DNA from: Achromobacter pulmonis
Lineage (GTDB): Bacteria > Pseudomonadota > Gammaproteobacteria > Burkholderiales > Burkholderiaceae_B
DNA length: 57,452 nucleotides
Direction of reading: 5' to 3'
Assembly: GCF_002885955.2 (NCBI RefSeq)
Contig: NZ_POQS01000005.1
Location: 414,154-471,605 of the forward strand
Positions 49,325 to 57,452 of this stretch are shown piece after piece. Under the pieces are notes generated by a model that saw only the letters and a program-made list of their open reading frames with translations, was not told the DNA's origin and did no database searches. Numbering within the stretch: position 1 is the first letter of the stretch; the number at the start of each line of letters is the position of its first letter. Both the position numbers and the translations under genes were made by a program.

Positions 49325-51003
49325 GGTGTTTCGTGGGCGAGGTTGTCGAGCAGGTTGAGCATGGCCTGCGCGGCGAGCTGGATGTCGTCGCTGGTGGTGG
49401 ATTCGCGCGGGTTGTGGCTGATGCCGGCATTCTGGCCGCGCACGAACAGCATGGCCTGCGGCATGATTTCGTGCAGTTTCATGGCGTCGTGGCCGGCGCC
49501 GCTGGGCATGCGGTGCACCGGCAGCCCGAGCGCGTCCACGGCCCGTTCCCAGCGCTGCTGCCAGGCGGGATCGCTGGGGGCGGCGGCGGCGCGCATGGTT
49601 TCCTCCAGCGCGTAGCGCAGGCCGCGGCGGCGGCACACGGCTTCCAGCTCGGCCAGCACGTCGCGGGCCAGCGCATCGCGCTGCGCGTCGCTGGGCGCGC
49701 GCAGGTCGAGGCTGAAGCGGCACTCGCCGGGCACCACGTTGATCGAGCCGCCGGGCACTTCCAGCATGCCCACGGTGCCGACCGAATCGCCGTCGAGCGC
49801 GGCGCGCCGCTCCACGTACAGCACCATCTCGGCGGCCGCGGCGGCGGCGTCGCGGCGCCGGTCCATCGGCGTGGTGCCGGCGTGGCAGGCCAGGCCCGAA
49901 ACCTGGACCTGGTAGCGCAGGCAGCCGTTGATGGACGTGACCACGGCCAGCGGCAGCCCCATCTCGTAGAGCACGGGACCCTGTTCGATATGGATTTCGA
50001 CAAAGCCCAGGTAGCGCGCCGGATCGCGGCGCAGCGCCGGGATGTCCTCGGGGCGCAGGCCGGCGCGCGCCATGGCCTCGCGCATGCTGACGCCGTCGGC
50101 GTCCTGCTGCGCCAGCCATTCCTCGCGAAAACCGCCGATCAGCGCGCCCGAGCCCAGGAAGGTGGCGCGGTAGCGCTGGCCTTCCTCTTCGGCGAAACCG
50201 ATCACTTCCAGGTGATAGGGCAGGCGCCGGCCGGCGCGGCTCAGTTCGCGCACGCAGGCCATGGGCACGAAGATGCCCAGGCGGCCGTCGTACTTGCCGG
50301 CGTTGCGCACCGTGTCGTAGTGGCTGCCGGTCATCAGCGTGGGCGCGTCGGCGCGGTCGGCCAGGTAGCGGCCCACCACGTTGCCGACGGCGTCGATGCC
50401 GACCTCGTCGAAGCCGCAGTCGCGCATCCATTGCGACAGCAGCCCGGCGCAGGCGCGGTGCGCGTCGGTCAGGTAGGTGACGGTCAACTGGCCTTTTTCC
50501 GCATAGCCCGGATCGCTGTGCGCGGCGAGCCGTTCGCCCCAGTCCCAGATGTCGTTGCCGATGGCCGGCGCCTCGCCGAAGCGGTCCTGCAGGCGGATCT
50601 CGGCGATGCGGTGCAACTGGTGCAGCGCCTCCTGCAGCTCGACCTCGGGCGGGTTGTCCTGGCGGCGCGCGAATTCGTCGGCGATTTCCTGGCGCGTCAG
50701 ATCCGTGCCGCGCGGGCCCTGCGGGGCCAGCACGAAGGGAAAGCCGAAGCCCTCGCGATAGGCGGCGCCGGGTTCGGGCAGGTGCGCAGGCTCGGGATGG
50801 GCGCGCACCAGCGCCAGGCGCGTTTCGGCGTCGGCCTCGTCGACCGCCTGTCGCATGCGCTGGCGCAGCTCGGCCAGCGAGCGGAACGGACGCGAGCGCA
50901 GCGCGCTTTCGGCGATCCAGGGGGCTTGTTCGTAGAGGCCCTCGAGCATCGCGGCGGCGGCCGCGGGCGGGGCTGAATTGAGTTGGGCTAGGGTGTGTGC
51001 CAT
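49321..51003 (-). CDS. Fusion: OHCU-decarboxylase-like domain plus allantoate amidohydrolase (M20)
   Basis: The 560 residues form two domains. Residues about 15-130 match 2-oxo-4-hydroxy-4-carboxy-5-ureidoimidazoline decarboxylase (AHPEP at 68-72, YREGFGFPF at 82-90, then the ELQEALHQLHRIAEIRLQD helix). Residues about 148-555 are an AllC/HyuC-type amidohydrolase with ligands in TGSHYDTVRNAGKYDG, GFAEEEGQRY, EIHIEQGPVL and PSGAGHDAM. The decarboxylase part is short. Only about 12 residues separate the HP and FGFPF motifs, against about 50 in canonical enzymes, so the segment with the catalytic Glu (SxxEQ) is missing. The gene is 11 bases after puuE. Confidence 0.88.
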   Translation of the reverse strand: MAHTLAQLNSAPPAAAAAMLEGLYEQAPWIAESALRSRPFRSLAELRQRMRQAVDEADAETRLALVRAHPEPAHLPEPGAAYREGFGFPFVLAPQGPRGTDLTRQEIADEFARRQDNPPEVELQEALHQLHRIAEIRLQDRFGEAPAIGNDIWDWGERLAAHSDPGYAEKGQLTVTYLTDAHRACAGLLSQWMRDCGFDEVGIDAVGNVVGRYLADRADAPTLMTGSHYDTVRNAGKYDGRLGIFVPMACVRELSRAGRRLPYHLEVIGFAEEEGQRYRATFLGSGALIGGFREEWLAQQDADGVSMREAMARAGLRPEDIPALRRDPARYLGFVEIHIEQGPVLYEMGLPLAVVTSINGCLRYQVQVSGLACHAGTTPMDRRRDAAAAAAEMVLYVERRAALDGDSVGTVGMLEVPGGSINVVPGECRFSLDLRAPSDAQRDALARDVLAELEAVCRRRGLRYALEETMRAAAAPSDPAWQQRWERAVDALGLPVHRMPSGAGHDAMKLHEIMPQAMLFVRGQNAGISHNPRESTTSDDIQLAAQAMLNLLDNLAHETP

Positions 51004-51014
51004 GGCCGTCCTGT

Positions 51015-51956
51015 TCAGGGCTGAGGGGTGTAGGGATGCGCCGCTCTCCAGTGGCGCGCGATGTCGATCCGGCGGCAGACCCAGACGCGGTCGTGGCGGG
51101 CGATGTGGTCCAGGAAGCGCTGCAGCGCGACGATGCGTCCGGGGCGGCCCAGCAGCCGGCAGTGCATGCCTATGCTCATCATCCTGGGCGTCTCGTCGCC
51201 TTCGGCGTAGAGCGCGTCGAAACTGTCTTTCAGGTATAGCAGGAACGGGTCGGCGTGCGAAAAGCCCTGCGGCAGCGCGAAGCGCATGTCGTTGCAGTCC
51301 AGCGTATAGGGCACGATGAGCTGCGGCGCGCTGCCGCCGTCGGTCTTGCGCACCAGCATCCAGAAGGGCAGGTCGTCGCCGTAGTAGTCGCTGTCGTACT
51401 CGAAGCCGCCGTAGTCGGCCACCAGCCTGCGGGTGCGCGGGCTGTCGCGGCCGGTGTACCAGCCCAGCGGGCGCGTGTCGGTCAGCTGCGTGATGGCCTG
51501 CATGCCCAGGCGCATGTGTTCGCGCTCGGTGGCTTCGTCCACGTCCTGGTAATGGATCCAGCGCCAGCCGTGGCAGGCGATCTCATGGCCCAGCTCGACG
51601 CAGGCGCTGGCCACCTCGGGGTGGCGCTGCAAGGCCATGCCGACGCCGAACACGGTCAGCGGCAACTGCCGCTTTTCGAATTCGCGCAGGATGCGCCACA
51701 CCCCGACCCGCGAGCCGTACTCGTAGATGCTTTCCATGCTGAGGTGGCGCTCGGGATAGCTCGCGGGATTGAACATCTCGGACAGGAACTGTTCCGAACC
51801 GGCGTCGCCGTGCAGCACGCTGTTCTCGCCGCCTTCCTCGTAATTCAGCACGAACTGCACGGCGATGCGCGCCTGTCCCGGCCAGCCGGCATGCGGCGGG
51901 TTGCGGCCGTAGCCGATCAGGTCGCGTGGGTAGGGGCGGGTGGCGTCGTAAGTCAT
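51015..51956 (-). CDS. puuE: Allantoinase PuuE (polysaccharide-deacetylase fold)
   Basis: This 313-residue protein opens allantoin to allantoate. It belongs to the metal-independent-looking polysaccharide-deacetylase-type allantoinases (PuuE of Pseudomonas fluorescens), not the amidohydrolase type. Marks are YPRDLIGYGRNPPHAGWPG, IAVQFVLNYEEGGE, EYGSRVGVWRIL, ELGHEIACHGWRWI and GWYTGRDSP. The ATG at 51956 (MTYDATRPYPRD) gives the usual start. An ATG at 52001 would add 15 residues. It leads a three-gene series with the fusion gene and the deacylase. Confidence 0.92.
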   Translation of the reverse strand: MTYDATRPYPRDLIGYGRNPPHAGWPGQARIAVQFVLNYEEGGENSVLHGDAGSEQFLSEMFNPASYPERHLSMESIYEYGSRVGVWRILREFEKRQLPLTVFGVGMALQRHPEVASACVELGHEIACHGWRWIHYQDVDEATEREHMRLGMQAITQLTDTRPLGWYTGRDSPRTRRLVADYGGFEYDSDYYGDDLPFWMLVRKTDGGSAPQLIVPYTLDCNDMRFALPQGFSHADPFLLYLKDSFDALYAEGDETPRMMSIGMHCRLLGRPGRIVALQRFLDHIARHDRVWVCRRIDIARHWRAAHPYTPQP

Positions 51957-52018
51957 GGCGGGCGAAGAGTGGGAGTGCGAACCGGCGATGACCGGCACCA
52001 TAGCCGGAAATCGCGGTT

Positions 52019-52039
52019 TTGTATACAAATTATGTACAT
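52019..52039. promoter_or_regulatory. Twin palindromes upstream of puuE (candidate GntR-type operator)
   Basis: The perfect palindromes TTGTATACAA (52019-52028) and ATGTACAT (52032-52039) have centres 12 bases apart, in an AT-rich patch about 65-80 bases upstream of the puuE start. TTGTATACAA fits the general FadR/GntR-class half-site pattern TNGT-ACNA. No regulator gene is adjacent, so the binding protein would be encoded elsewhere or be the nearby GntR type. The rest of the 256-base spacer to acdS is GC-rich without a clear signal. Confidence 0.5.
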
Positions 52040-52212
52040 CATCTGGACGGTCAAGCCGGCGCCGGATACAGAACGCCCCGCTCGGGGACACTCCCGGCGG
52101 GGCGCGGGCCCATGGCCATCATGGGCGCGGAAGGGGCGGGCTGGCAAGTCCGGGCGGGCCCGGCGTTCAGCGCAGGTCGCCGCAAGGCCAGCCCAGCGGG
52201 CCGTAGGCGCTC

Positions 52213-53229
52213 TTATCCGTTGCGGTACAGAAAGCTGTAGGCGTTGATCGCCGGCACCCCTCCCAGGTGCGCATACAGTACGCGGGAGCCGGCGGGGATG
52301 TCGCCGCGGCGCACCAGGTCCATCATGCCCTGCATCGATTTGCCCTCGTACACCGGGTCGGTCATCATGCCTTCGAGCCGGGCGCACAGGCGGATGGCCT
52401 CGTTGGTCTCGGCCGAGGGCAGGCCGTAGGCGGGGTAGGCGTAGCGCGTGTCCAGCACCACGTCGCGGTCTTCGATGGCCCGGCCCAGCCCCACCATGTC
52501 GGCGGTGCGCCGCGCGATGCGCAGGATCTGCGCGCGGGTCTGGTCCGGCGTGGCCGAGGCGTCGATGCCGATGACGCGGTCCGCGCGCCCGTCGGCGGCG
52601 AAGCCCACGACCATGCCGGCCTGCGTGCTGCCGGTGACGGCGCAGACCACGATGTAGTCGAACTTGAAGCCCAGCTCGGCCTCCTGGCGCCGCACTTCCT
52701 CGGCAAAGCCCACATAACCCAGGCCGCCCAGTTCGTGATCGGAGGCACCGGCCGGAATGGCGTAGGGCTTGCCGCCGCGCCGCCGCACCTCTTCCAGCGC
52801 TTCCTCCCAGCTCGGGCGCAGGCCGATGTCGAAGCCCTGGTCCACCAGGCGCACGTCGGCGCCCATCAGGCGGCTCATCATGATGTTGCCGACGCGGTCA
52901 TACACCGCATCCGAATAATCCACCCAGTTCTCCTGCACCAGCACGCAGCCCAGTCCCAGCTTGGCCGCGACCGCGGCGACCATGCGGGTGTGGTTGGACT
53001 GGATGCCGCCTATCGTGACCAGCGTGTCGCAGCCCTGTTCCAGGGCCTGCGGAATGAGGTACTCCAGCTTGCGCAGCTTGTTGCCGCCGAAGGCCAGGCC
53101 GCTGTTGCAGTCCTCGCGCTTGGCGTAGATCTCGACCTTGCCGCCCAGGTGCGCGGACAGGCGGTCGAGCTTTTCGATCGGGGTATCGCCGAAGGTCAGG
53201 CGATGACGGGGAAAGCGTTGCAGATCCAT
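52213..53229 (-). CDS. acdS: 1-aminocyclopropane-1-carboxylate (ACC) deaminase
   Basis: This 338-residue PLP enzyme splits the plant ethylene precursor ACC into 2-oxobutyrate and ammonia. Lys51 ([11 protein letters not shown]) binds PLP, and Ser78 lies in [10 protein letters not shown]. The two residues that separate true AcdS from the similar D-cysteine desulfhydrases are present: Glu295 (PVYEGKS) and Leu322 (AHLGGVPA). The family's exact length is 338. The ATG at 53229 gives [18 protein letters not shown]. It diverges from an Lrp-type regulator, as in many acdS loci. Confidence 0.95.
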   Translation of the reverse strand: MDLQRFPRHRLTFGDTPIEKLDRLSAHLGGKVEIYAKREDCNSGLAFGGNKLRKLEYLIPQALEQGCDTLVTIGGIQSNHTRMVAAVAAKLGLGCVLVQENWVDYSDAVYDRVGNIMMSRLMGADVRLVDQGFDIGLRPSWEEALEEVRRRGGKPYAIPAGASDHELGGLGYVGFAEEVRRQEAELGFKFDYIVVCAVTGSTQAGMVVGFAADGRADRVIGIDASATPDQTRAQILRIARRTADMVGLGRAIEDRDVVLDTRYAYPAYGLPSAETNEAIRLCARLEGMMTDPVYEGKSMQGMMDLVRRGDIPAGSRVLYAHLGGVPAINAYSFLYRNG

Positions 53230-53421
53230 GCGGGCTCCTGTGGGGTCTGGACGTGTCGGCCGGGATGGCTCGCACGGAAAAATCATAGGAATCGCACGAA
53301 TATTTGGTCAATTGCGTATTTTTTTGATTTATCGTTTTTTAAAACAGGTAATTATCCAGATATGGATTTATTATTTGGCAGATAAAAATCCTGGCGAAAT
53401 TTAATTTTTAGGGACGTATTA

Positions 53422-53892
53422 ATGGCAGCCATTTCCGGCCTGGACCGCATCGACCGCCAGATCCTGCGCGTGCTGCAGGACGACGCCCAGATCACCAACC
53501 TGGAACTGAGCGCGCGCGTGCACCTCAGCCCGGCCGCCTGTCTGCGCCGGGTCGAAAAGCTCAAGGCCGAGGGCATCATCCGCAAGACCGTCGCGCTGCT
53601 CGAACCGGCCGAGGTCGACATGGCCACGCTGGTCATCGTGGGGGTGGTGCTGGACCGCTCCACGCCCGAATCCTTCACCGACTTCGAAGCCGCCGCGCGC
53701 GGCATCAGCGGCTGCCTGGAATGCCACCTGGTGGCCGGCGAGTTCGACTACTTCCTGATGCTGCGCATCCGCGACCTGGAACGGTTCAACAAACTGCACG
53801 CCGGCGAGATCATCAAACTGCCCGGCGTGCGCCAGATCCGCACGTTTTTCGTGCTCAAAGAGATCCTGTCCACCACCGAGTTGCCGGTCTGA
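53422..53892 (+). CDS. acdR: Lrp/AsnC family regulator, probable AcdR
   Basis: This 156-residue regulator has a helix-turn-helix at about residues 6-65 (LDRIDRQILRVLQDDAQITN, then LSPAACLRRVEKLKAEGII, shown as LDRIDRQILRVL and LSPAACLRRVEKL) and a C-terminal RAM ligand-binding domain (about 70-150, GEFDYFLMLRIRDLERFN). In other bacteria AcdR activates acdS in response to ACC, and the divergent 192-base AT-rich spacer here fits that. The name rests on context and family, since Lrp proteins share similar sequences. Confidence 0.82.
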   Translation: MAAISGLDRIDRQILRVLQDDAQITNLELSARVHLSPAACLRRVEKLKAEGIIRKTVALLEPAEVDMATLVIVGVVLDRSTPESFTDFEAAARGISGCLECHLVAGEFDYFLMLRIRDLERFNKLHAGEIIKLPGVRQIRTFFVLKEILSTTELPV

Positions 53893-54220
53893 TCGCGGCG
53901 AACACGCAACACTCGCCTTGCGTCCGATCAAAAATGACGCGCCGCCGCATTTTGGAATGACGGTTTTTGAGGGCGCGTAGACGGCTCGATAGAAGGGGTT
54001 CGCCGGACATTCCAATACTGCATGCAGCCATTCCCCATGCGCTTTTGCGGCACGCAATCGCAGGCAGACGCCCGTAAACTCAAAGGGTTATACTTTCGGG
54101 CATACGGCTTTCAAGGCTTGTACGCGCCTTCTGCCCCTGCTATCCGCTAACCGGGAAGCCCGTGTCGCGGAAGGTTTTCCTGCATCGTGTCGAGTGAAGC
54201 ACTCGTAAAGGTGAAGCGAT
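53893..54220. other. 328-base spacer upstream of sucA
   Basis: No gene fits here. The first half is GC-rich and shows nothing that I can support. A TATACT -10-like box at 54089-54094 and the AAAGGTG ribosome-binding site just before sucA are described with those features. A long leader of roughly 120 bases between that -10 box and the ATG would be available for regulation. Confidence 0.6.
54089..54094 (+). promoter_or_regulatory. Possible -10 box for sucA
   Basis: TATACT lies 127 bases before the sucA ATG in a locally AT-rich patch. The matching -35 (about 54066-54071) is poor. Confidence 0.4.
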
Positions 54221-57088
54221 ATGTCTTCGGAATTGGAATCTCTATCCACGTCTTATCTATTCGGGGGTAATGCCCCGTATGTCGAGGAGCTTTACGAAGC
54301 CTACCTCGATAACCCCGGTTCGGTGCCCGACAACTGGCGCGAATATTTCGACCAGCTGCAGCACGCTCCCGCCACCGACGGCCAGGAGTCCACCCGCGAT
54401 CAGGCCCACGCGCCCATCGTCGAATCGTTCGCTCAACGCGCCCGCGCCAACGCCTTCGTGCAGCGCTCGGCCGAGCCCGACCTCAGCGTCGCCAGCAAGC
54501 AGGTTTCCGTTCAGTCGCTGATCGCCGCCTACCGCTCCCTGGGTTCGCGCTGGGCCGACCTGGACCCGCTCAAGCGCCAGGAACGTCCGCCCATCCCCGA
54601 GCTCGATCCCGCCTTCTACGGCCTGACCGAAGCCGACCTCGACCAGACCTACTCGGCCACCAACACCTACTTCACGACCGCCAGCACCATGACGCTGCGC
54701 GACATCCTGAAGGCGCTGCGCGACACCTACTGCCGCAGCATCGGTGCCGAATTCACGCACATCTCCGACCCCGCCGCCAAGCGCTGGATCCAGGAACGCC
54801 TGGAAGCCACGCTGGGCGCGCCCACCTACACGGCCGAAGAAAAGCGCCACATCCTGCAGCAGCTGACCGAGTCCGAAGGCCTCGAGCGCTTCCTGCACAC
54901 CAAGTACGTCGGCCAGAAGCGCTTCTCGCTGGAAGGCGGCGAAAGCTTCATCGCCTCGATGGACGAAGTGGTGAACCACGCCGGTGAAAACGGCGTCCAG
55001 GAAATCGTGGTCGGCATGGCCCACCGCGGCCGCCTGAACCTGCTCGTGAACATCATGGGCAAGATGCCCGGCGACCTGTTCGCCGAATTCGAGGGCAAGC
55101 ACGCCGAAGGCCTGACCGACGGCGACGTGAAGTACCACAACGGTTTCTCGAGCGACCTGTCCACCCGCGGCGGCCCGGTCCACCTGTCGCTGGCCTTCAA
55201 CCCCTCCCACCTGGAAATCGTCAACCCGGTGGTCGAGGGCAGCGCCCGCGCCCGCCAGGAACGCCGCGGCGACGCCGAAGGCAAGCAAGTGCTGCCGGTG
55301 CTGGTGCACGGCGACGCGGCATTCGCCGGCCAGGGCGTGGTCATGGAAACGCTGAACCTGGCGCAGACCCGCGGCTACGGCACGGGCGGCACGCTGCACA
55401 TCGTCATCAACAACCAGATCGGCTTCACCACCTCCGACCCGCGCGACTCGCGTTCGACGCTGTATTGCACGGACGTGGTCAAGATGATCGAAGCCCCGGT
55501 CTTCCACGTCAACGGCGACGATCCCGAAGCCGTGGTGTTCGTCACCAAGCTGGCGCTGGACTACCGCCTGCAGTTCCGCCACGACGTGGTCGTGGACATC
55601 GTCTGCTTCCGCAAGCTGGGCCACAACGAGCAGGACACCCCCTCGCTGACGCAGCCCCTGATGTACAAGCGCATCGGCCATCACCCCGGCACGCGCAAGC
55701 TGTACGCCGACAAGCTGACCACGCAGGGCGTGCTGGCCGAAGGCGAAGCCGACCAGCTGGTCAAGGACTACCGCCAGCTGATGGAAGACGGCCAGCGCAC
55801 CATCGAGCCGGTGCTGACCGACTACAAGAGCAAGTACGCCATCGACTGGTCGCCGTTCCTGGGCGCCAAGTGGACCGACCAGGCCGACACCGCCGTGCCG
55901 CTGGCCGAGCTCAAGCGCATCGGCGAACGCATCACCACGGTGCCGGAAGGCTTCACCGTGCACCCGCTGGTCGCCAAGCTGCTGAACGACCGCCGCACCA
56001 TGGCCAAGGGCGAAATGAACCTGGACTGGGGCATGGGCGAGCACCTGGCCTTCGCCACGCTGGTGGCTTCGGGCTACGCCATCCGCATCACCGGCCAGGA
56101 CTCGGGCCGCGGCACGTTCACGCACCGCCACGCCGTGCTGCACGACCAGAACCGCGAACGCTGGAACGACGGCACCTACATTCCGCTGCAGAACGTCTCG
56201 GAAGGCCAGGCTCCGTTCACCGTGATCGACTCGGTGCTGTCCGAAGAGGCGGTGCTGGGCTTTGAATACGGCTACTCCAGCGCCGAGCCCAACACGCTGA
56301 CCATCTGGGAAGGCCAGTTCGGCGACTTCGTCAACGGCGCCCAGGTCGTGATCGACCAGTTCATCAGCTCCGGCGAAGCCAAGTGGGGCCGCCAGTCGGG
56401 CCTGACCCTGATGCTGCCGCACGGCTACGAAGGCCAGGGCCCCGAGCACTCGTCGGGCCGCATCGAGCGCTTCCTGCAGCTTTGCGCCGACAACAACATG
56501 CAGGTGATCCAGCCGACCTCCGCGTCGCAGATCTTCCACGTGCTGCGTCGTCAGATGATCCGCCCGTTCCGCAAGCCGCTGGTGCTGTTCACGCCCAAGT
56601 CGCTGCTGCGCAACAAGGACGCCGGCTCGCCCCTGACCGAACTGGCCGGCGGCAGCTTCCGCCCGGTCATCGGCGAGGTCGACGAGGCCATCGACGCCGC
56701 CAAGGTCAAGCGCGTGCTGGCCTGCTCGGGCAAGGTCTACTACGACCTGGTCAACGCCCGCCGCGAGCGTGGCGCCGACAACGTCGCCATCATCCGCGTC
56801 GAGCAGCTGTACCCGTTCGCGCACAAGTCCTTCGAGGCCGAACTGCGCAAGTACCCGAAGGCCACCGAAGTCATCTGGGTCCAGGACGAGCCCCAGAATC
56901 AGGGCCCGTGGTTCTACATCCAACATCACGTGTACGAGAATATGGCCGAAGGCCAGAAGCTGGGTTACGCGGGCCGCGCCGCGTCGGCATCGCCGGCCGT
57001 GGGCTACCTGGCCAAGCACCAGGAGCAGCAGAAGGCGCTGATCGAAGCGGCTTTCGCTCCCAAGTTCAAGGTCATGTTGACGAAGTAA
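54221..57088 (+). CDS. sucA: 2-oxoglutarate dehydrogenase E1 component
   Basis: This 955-residue TPP enzyme starts the 2-oxoglutarate dehydrogenase complex of the TCA cycle. The N-terminal segment SYLFGGNAPYVEELYEAYL is the E2/E3-docking extension of E1o. The TPP motif runs from GDAAFAGQGVV to NNQIGFTTSDPRDSR (here GDAAFAGQGVV and NNQIGFTT). Substrate-loop residues are in GMAHRGRLNLL near 265-276 and HEQGEGPEHSS-like sequence, here GYEGQGPEHSSGR. AAAGGTG precedes the ATG. The sucB start follows 92 bases later, with a hairpin between. Confidence 0.97.
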   Translation: MSSELESLSTSYLFGGNAPYVEELYEAYLDNPGSVPDNWREYFDQLQHAPATDGQESTRDQAHAPIVESFAQRARANAFVQRSAEPDLSVASKQVSVQSLIAAYRSLGSRWADLDPLKRQERPPIPELDPAFYGLTEADLDQTYSATNTYFTTASTMTLRDILKALRDTYCRSIGAEFTHISDPAAKRWIQERLEATLGAPTYTAEEKRHILQQLTESEGLERFLHTKYVGQKRFSLEGGESFIASMDEVVNHAGENGVQEIVVGMAHRGRLNLLVNIMGKMPGDLFAEFEGKHAEGLTDGDVKYHNGFSSDLSTRGGPVHLSLAFNPSHLEIVNPVVEGSARARQERRGDAEGKQVLPVLVHGDAAFAGQGVVMETLNLAQTRGYGTGGTLHIVINNQIGFTTSDPRDSRSTLYCTDVVKMIEAPVFHVNGDDPEAVVFVTKLALDYRLQFRHDVVVDIVCFRKLGHNEQDTPSLTQPLMYKRIGHHPGTRKLYADKLTTQGVLAEGEADQLVKDYRQLMEDGQRTIEPVLTDYKSKYAIDWSPFLGAKWTDQADTAVPLAELKRIGERITTVPEGFTVHPLVAKLLNDRRTMAKGEMNLDWGMGEHLAFATLVASGYAIRITGQDSGRGTFTHRHAVLHDQNRERWNDGTYIPLQNVSEGQAPFTVIDSVLSEEAVLGFEYGYSSAEPNTLTIWEGQFGDFVNGAQVVIDQFISSGEAKWGRQSGLTLMLPHGYEGQGPEHSSGRIERFLQLCADNNMQVIQPTSASQIFHVLRRQMIRPFRKPLVLFTPKSLLRNKDAGSPLTELAGGSFRPVIGEVDEAIDAAKVKRVLACSGKVYYDLVNARRERGADNVAIIRVEQLYPFAHKSFEAELRKYPKATEVIWVQDEPQNQGPWFYIQHHVYENMAEGQKLGYAGRAASASPAVGYLAKHQEQQKALIEAAFAPKFKVMLTK

Positions 57089-57111
57089 CCATCGCTAGCT
57101 GCGCGCGTGGC

Positions 57112-57142
57112 GCGCGGCAGGTTTGCTGAAAGCCTGCCGCGC
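57112..57142 (+). other. Hairpin between sucA and sucB
   Basis: Ten-base arms GCGCGGCAGG (57112-57121) and CCTGCCGCGC (57133-57142) with an 11-base loop lie in the 92-base spacer. No U-run follows, so it more likely adjusts the amount of E1 and E2 mRNA or protects a processed end than stops transcription. Confidence 0.5.
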
Positions 57143-57180
57143 CTCGCGGTCAGAACTCAAACCTCTACGGAATAAACAAA

Positions 57181-57452
57181 ATGGCTATCACCGACGTCGT
57201 CGTCCCCCAACTTTCCGAATCCGTCTCCGAAGCGACGCTGCTGACCTGGAAGAAGCAGCCGGGCGCTGCCGTCGAAGCGGACGAAATCCTGATCGAAGTC
57301 GAAACCGACAAGGTCGTCCTGGAAGTGCCGGCTCCCGCCTCGGGCGTGCTGGCTGAAATCGTCAAGGGCGACGGCAGCACCGTCACCTCCGGCGAAGTGC
57401 TGGCCCGCATCGACACCGCCGGCAAGGCCGCCGCCGCCGCGACCGCCCCGGC
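57181..57452 (+). CDS. sucB: Dihydrolipoyl succinyltransferase (E2 of 2-oxoglutarate dehydrogenase), N-terminal part
   Basis: The first 90 codons are in the window and the rest lies beyond it. They form the lipoyl domain: MAITDVVVPQLSESVSEA at the start, the lipoylated Lys44 in VETDKVVLEV, and the PAPASGVLAEI edge. An alanine-rich linker then begins. It follows sucA in the usual sucAB order and works with the E1 encoded there. Confidence 0.95.
   Translation, partial: MAITDVVVPQLSESVSEATLLTWKKQPGAAVEADEILIEVETDKVVLEVPAPASGVLAEIVKGDGSTVTSGEVLARIDTAGKAAAAATAP

Noticed and set aside
52071..52105. GC-rich inverted repeat (GCCCCGC and GCGGGGC) near 52074-52102 as a terminator for acdS
   Set aside because: It has a long centre, no U-run on either strand, and lies more than 100 bases from the acdS stop. 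It is easily expected by chance in this base composition.
54257..57019. Minus-strand open frame of 920 residues opposite sucA
   Set aside because: It is a complete shadow of sucA and shows low-complexity Val/Gly/Arg/His composition without any family motif.

Overview
The window is 57.5 kb of GC-rich chromosome from a betaproteobacterium. The protein sequences, the pyrG-eno-ftsB and sdhCDAB-sdhE-gltA gene orders and the overall gene style fit the Alcaligenaceae, most likely Bordetella or Achromobacter. That assignment is recognition, not a search result. Coding is dense, with about 49 genes of which two are cut by the window ends. I see no rRNA, tRNA, CRISPR array, phage or insertion sequence.

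Layout. (1) 1-7762, plus strand: a glutathione/peptide ABC importer (gsiA end, gsiB, gsiC, gsiD) followed by three peptidases: a DmpA-type self-cleaving aminopeptidase, an M55 D-aminopeptidase and an aminopeptidase P. (2) 7944-11853, plus: pyrG, a DUF1330 gene, eno and ftsB. (3) 11907-19939, minus: an orphan TadE-like protein, hslO, a gamma carbonic anhydrase, an acyl-CoA synthetase, an LpxH-like phosphatase, an RDD membrane protein, and a two-gene carboxy(nor)spermidine polyamine pathway. (4) 20353-24876: two divergent regulator/target pairs, ArsR-type with an MFS pump and LysR-type with an SGNH hydrolase, each with palindromes in the shared control region. (5) 24983-27403, minus: a 66-residue protein with its own promoter and terminator, an rRNA methyltransferase, and HemJ. 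(6) 27498-38683, the central carbon block: mdh, prpB, prpC, prpD on the minus strand, diverging from a GntR regulator followed by sdhCDAB, sdhE and gltA on the plus strand. (7) 38786-47936: an unknown membrane protein, a DUF2214 protein, malic enzyme maeB, an orphan aceE and an OPT transporter. (8) 48086-51956, minus: an allantoin-degradation cluster (puuE, a fused OHCU-decarboxylase/allantoate amidohydrolase, an M20 deacylase). (9) 52213-53892: ACC deaminase acdS with its divergent Lrp regulator. (10) 54221-end: sucA and the start of sucB.

How the genes work together. Much of the window supplies and runs the TCA cycle: citrate synthase, 2-oxoglutarate dehydrogenase, succinate dehydrogenase with its flavinylation factor, malate dehydrogenase, malic enzyme and pyruvate dehydrogenase E1. 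The methylcitrate cycle feeds propionyl-CoA into it as pyruvate and succinate. Around this core sit scavenging modules that bring in nitrogen and carbon from peptides or glutathione, allantoin and ACC. The most interesting items are the mdh-prp/GntR-sdh divergon with a compact palindrome between two facing promoters, the allantoate amidohydrolase fusion whose decarboxylase domain lacks a catalytic segment, the three TGAATTCA copies between the LysR and SGNH genes, and the small 66-aa gene with its elaborate upstream region. I did not find a clearly unprecedented multi-gene system.
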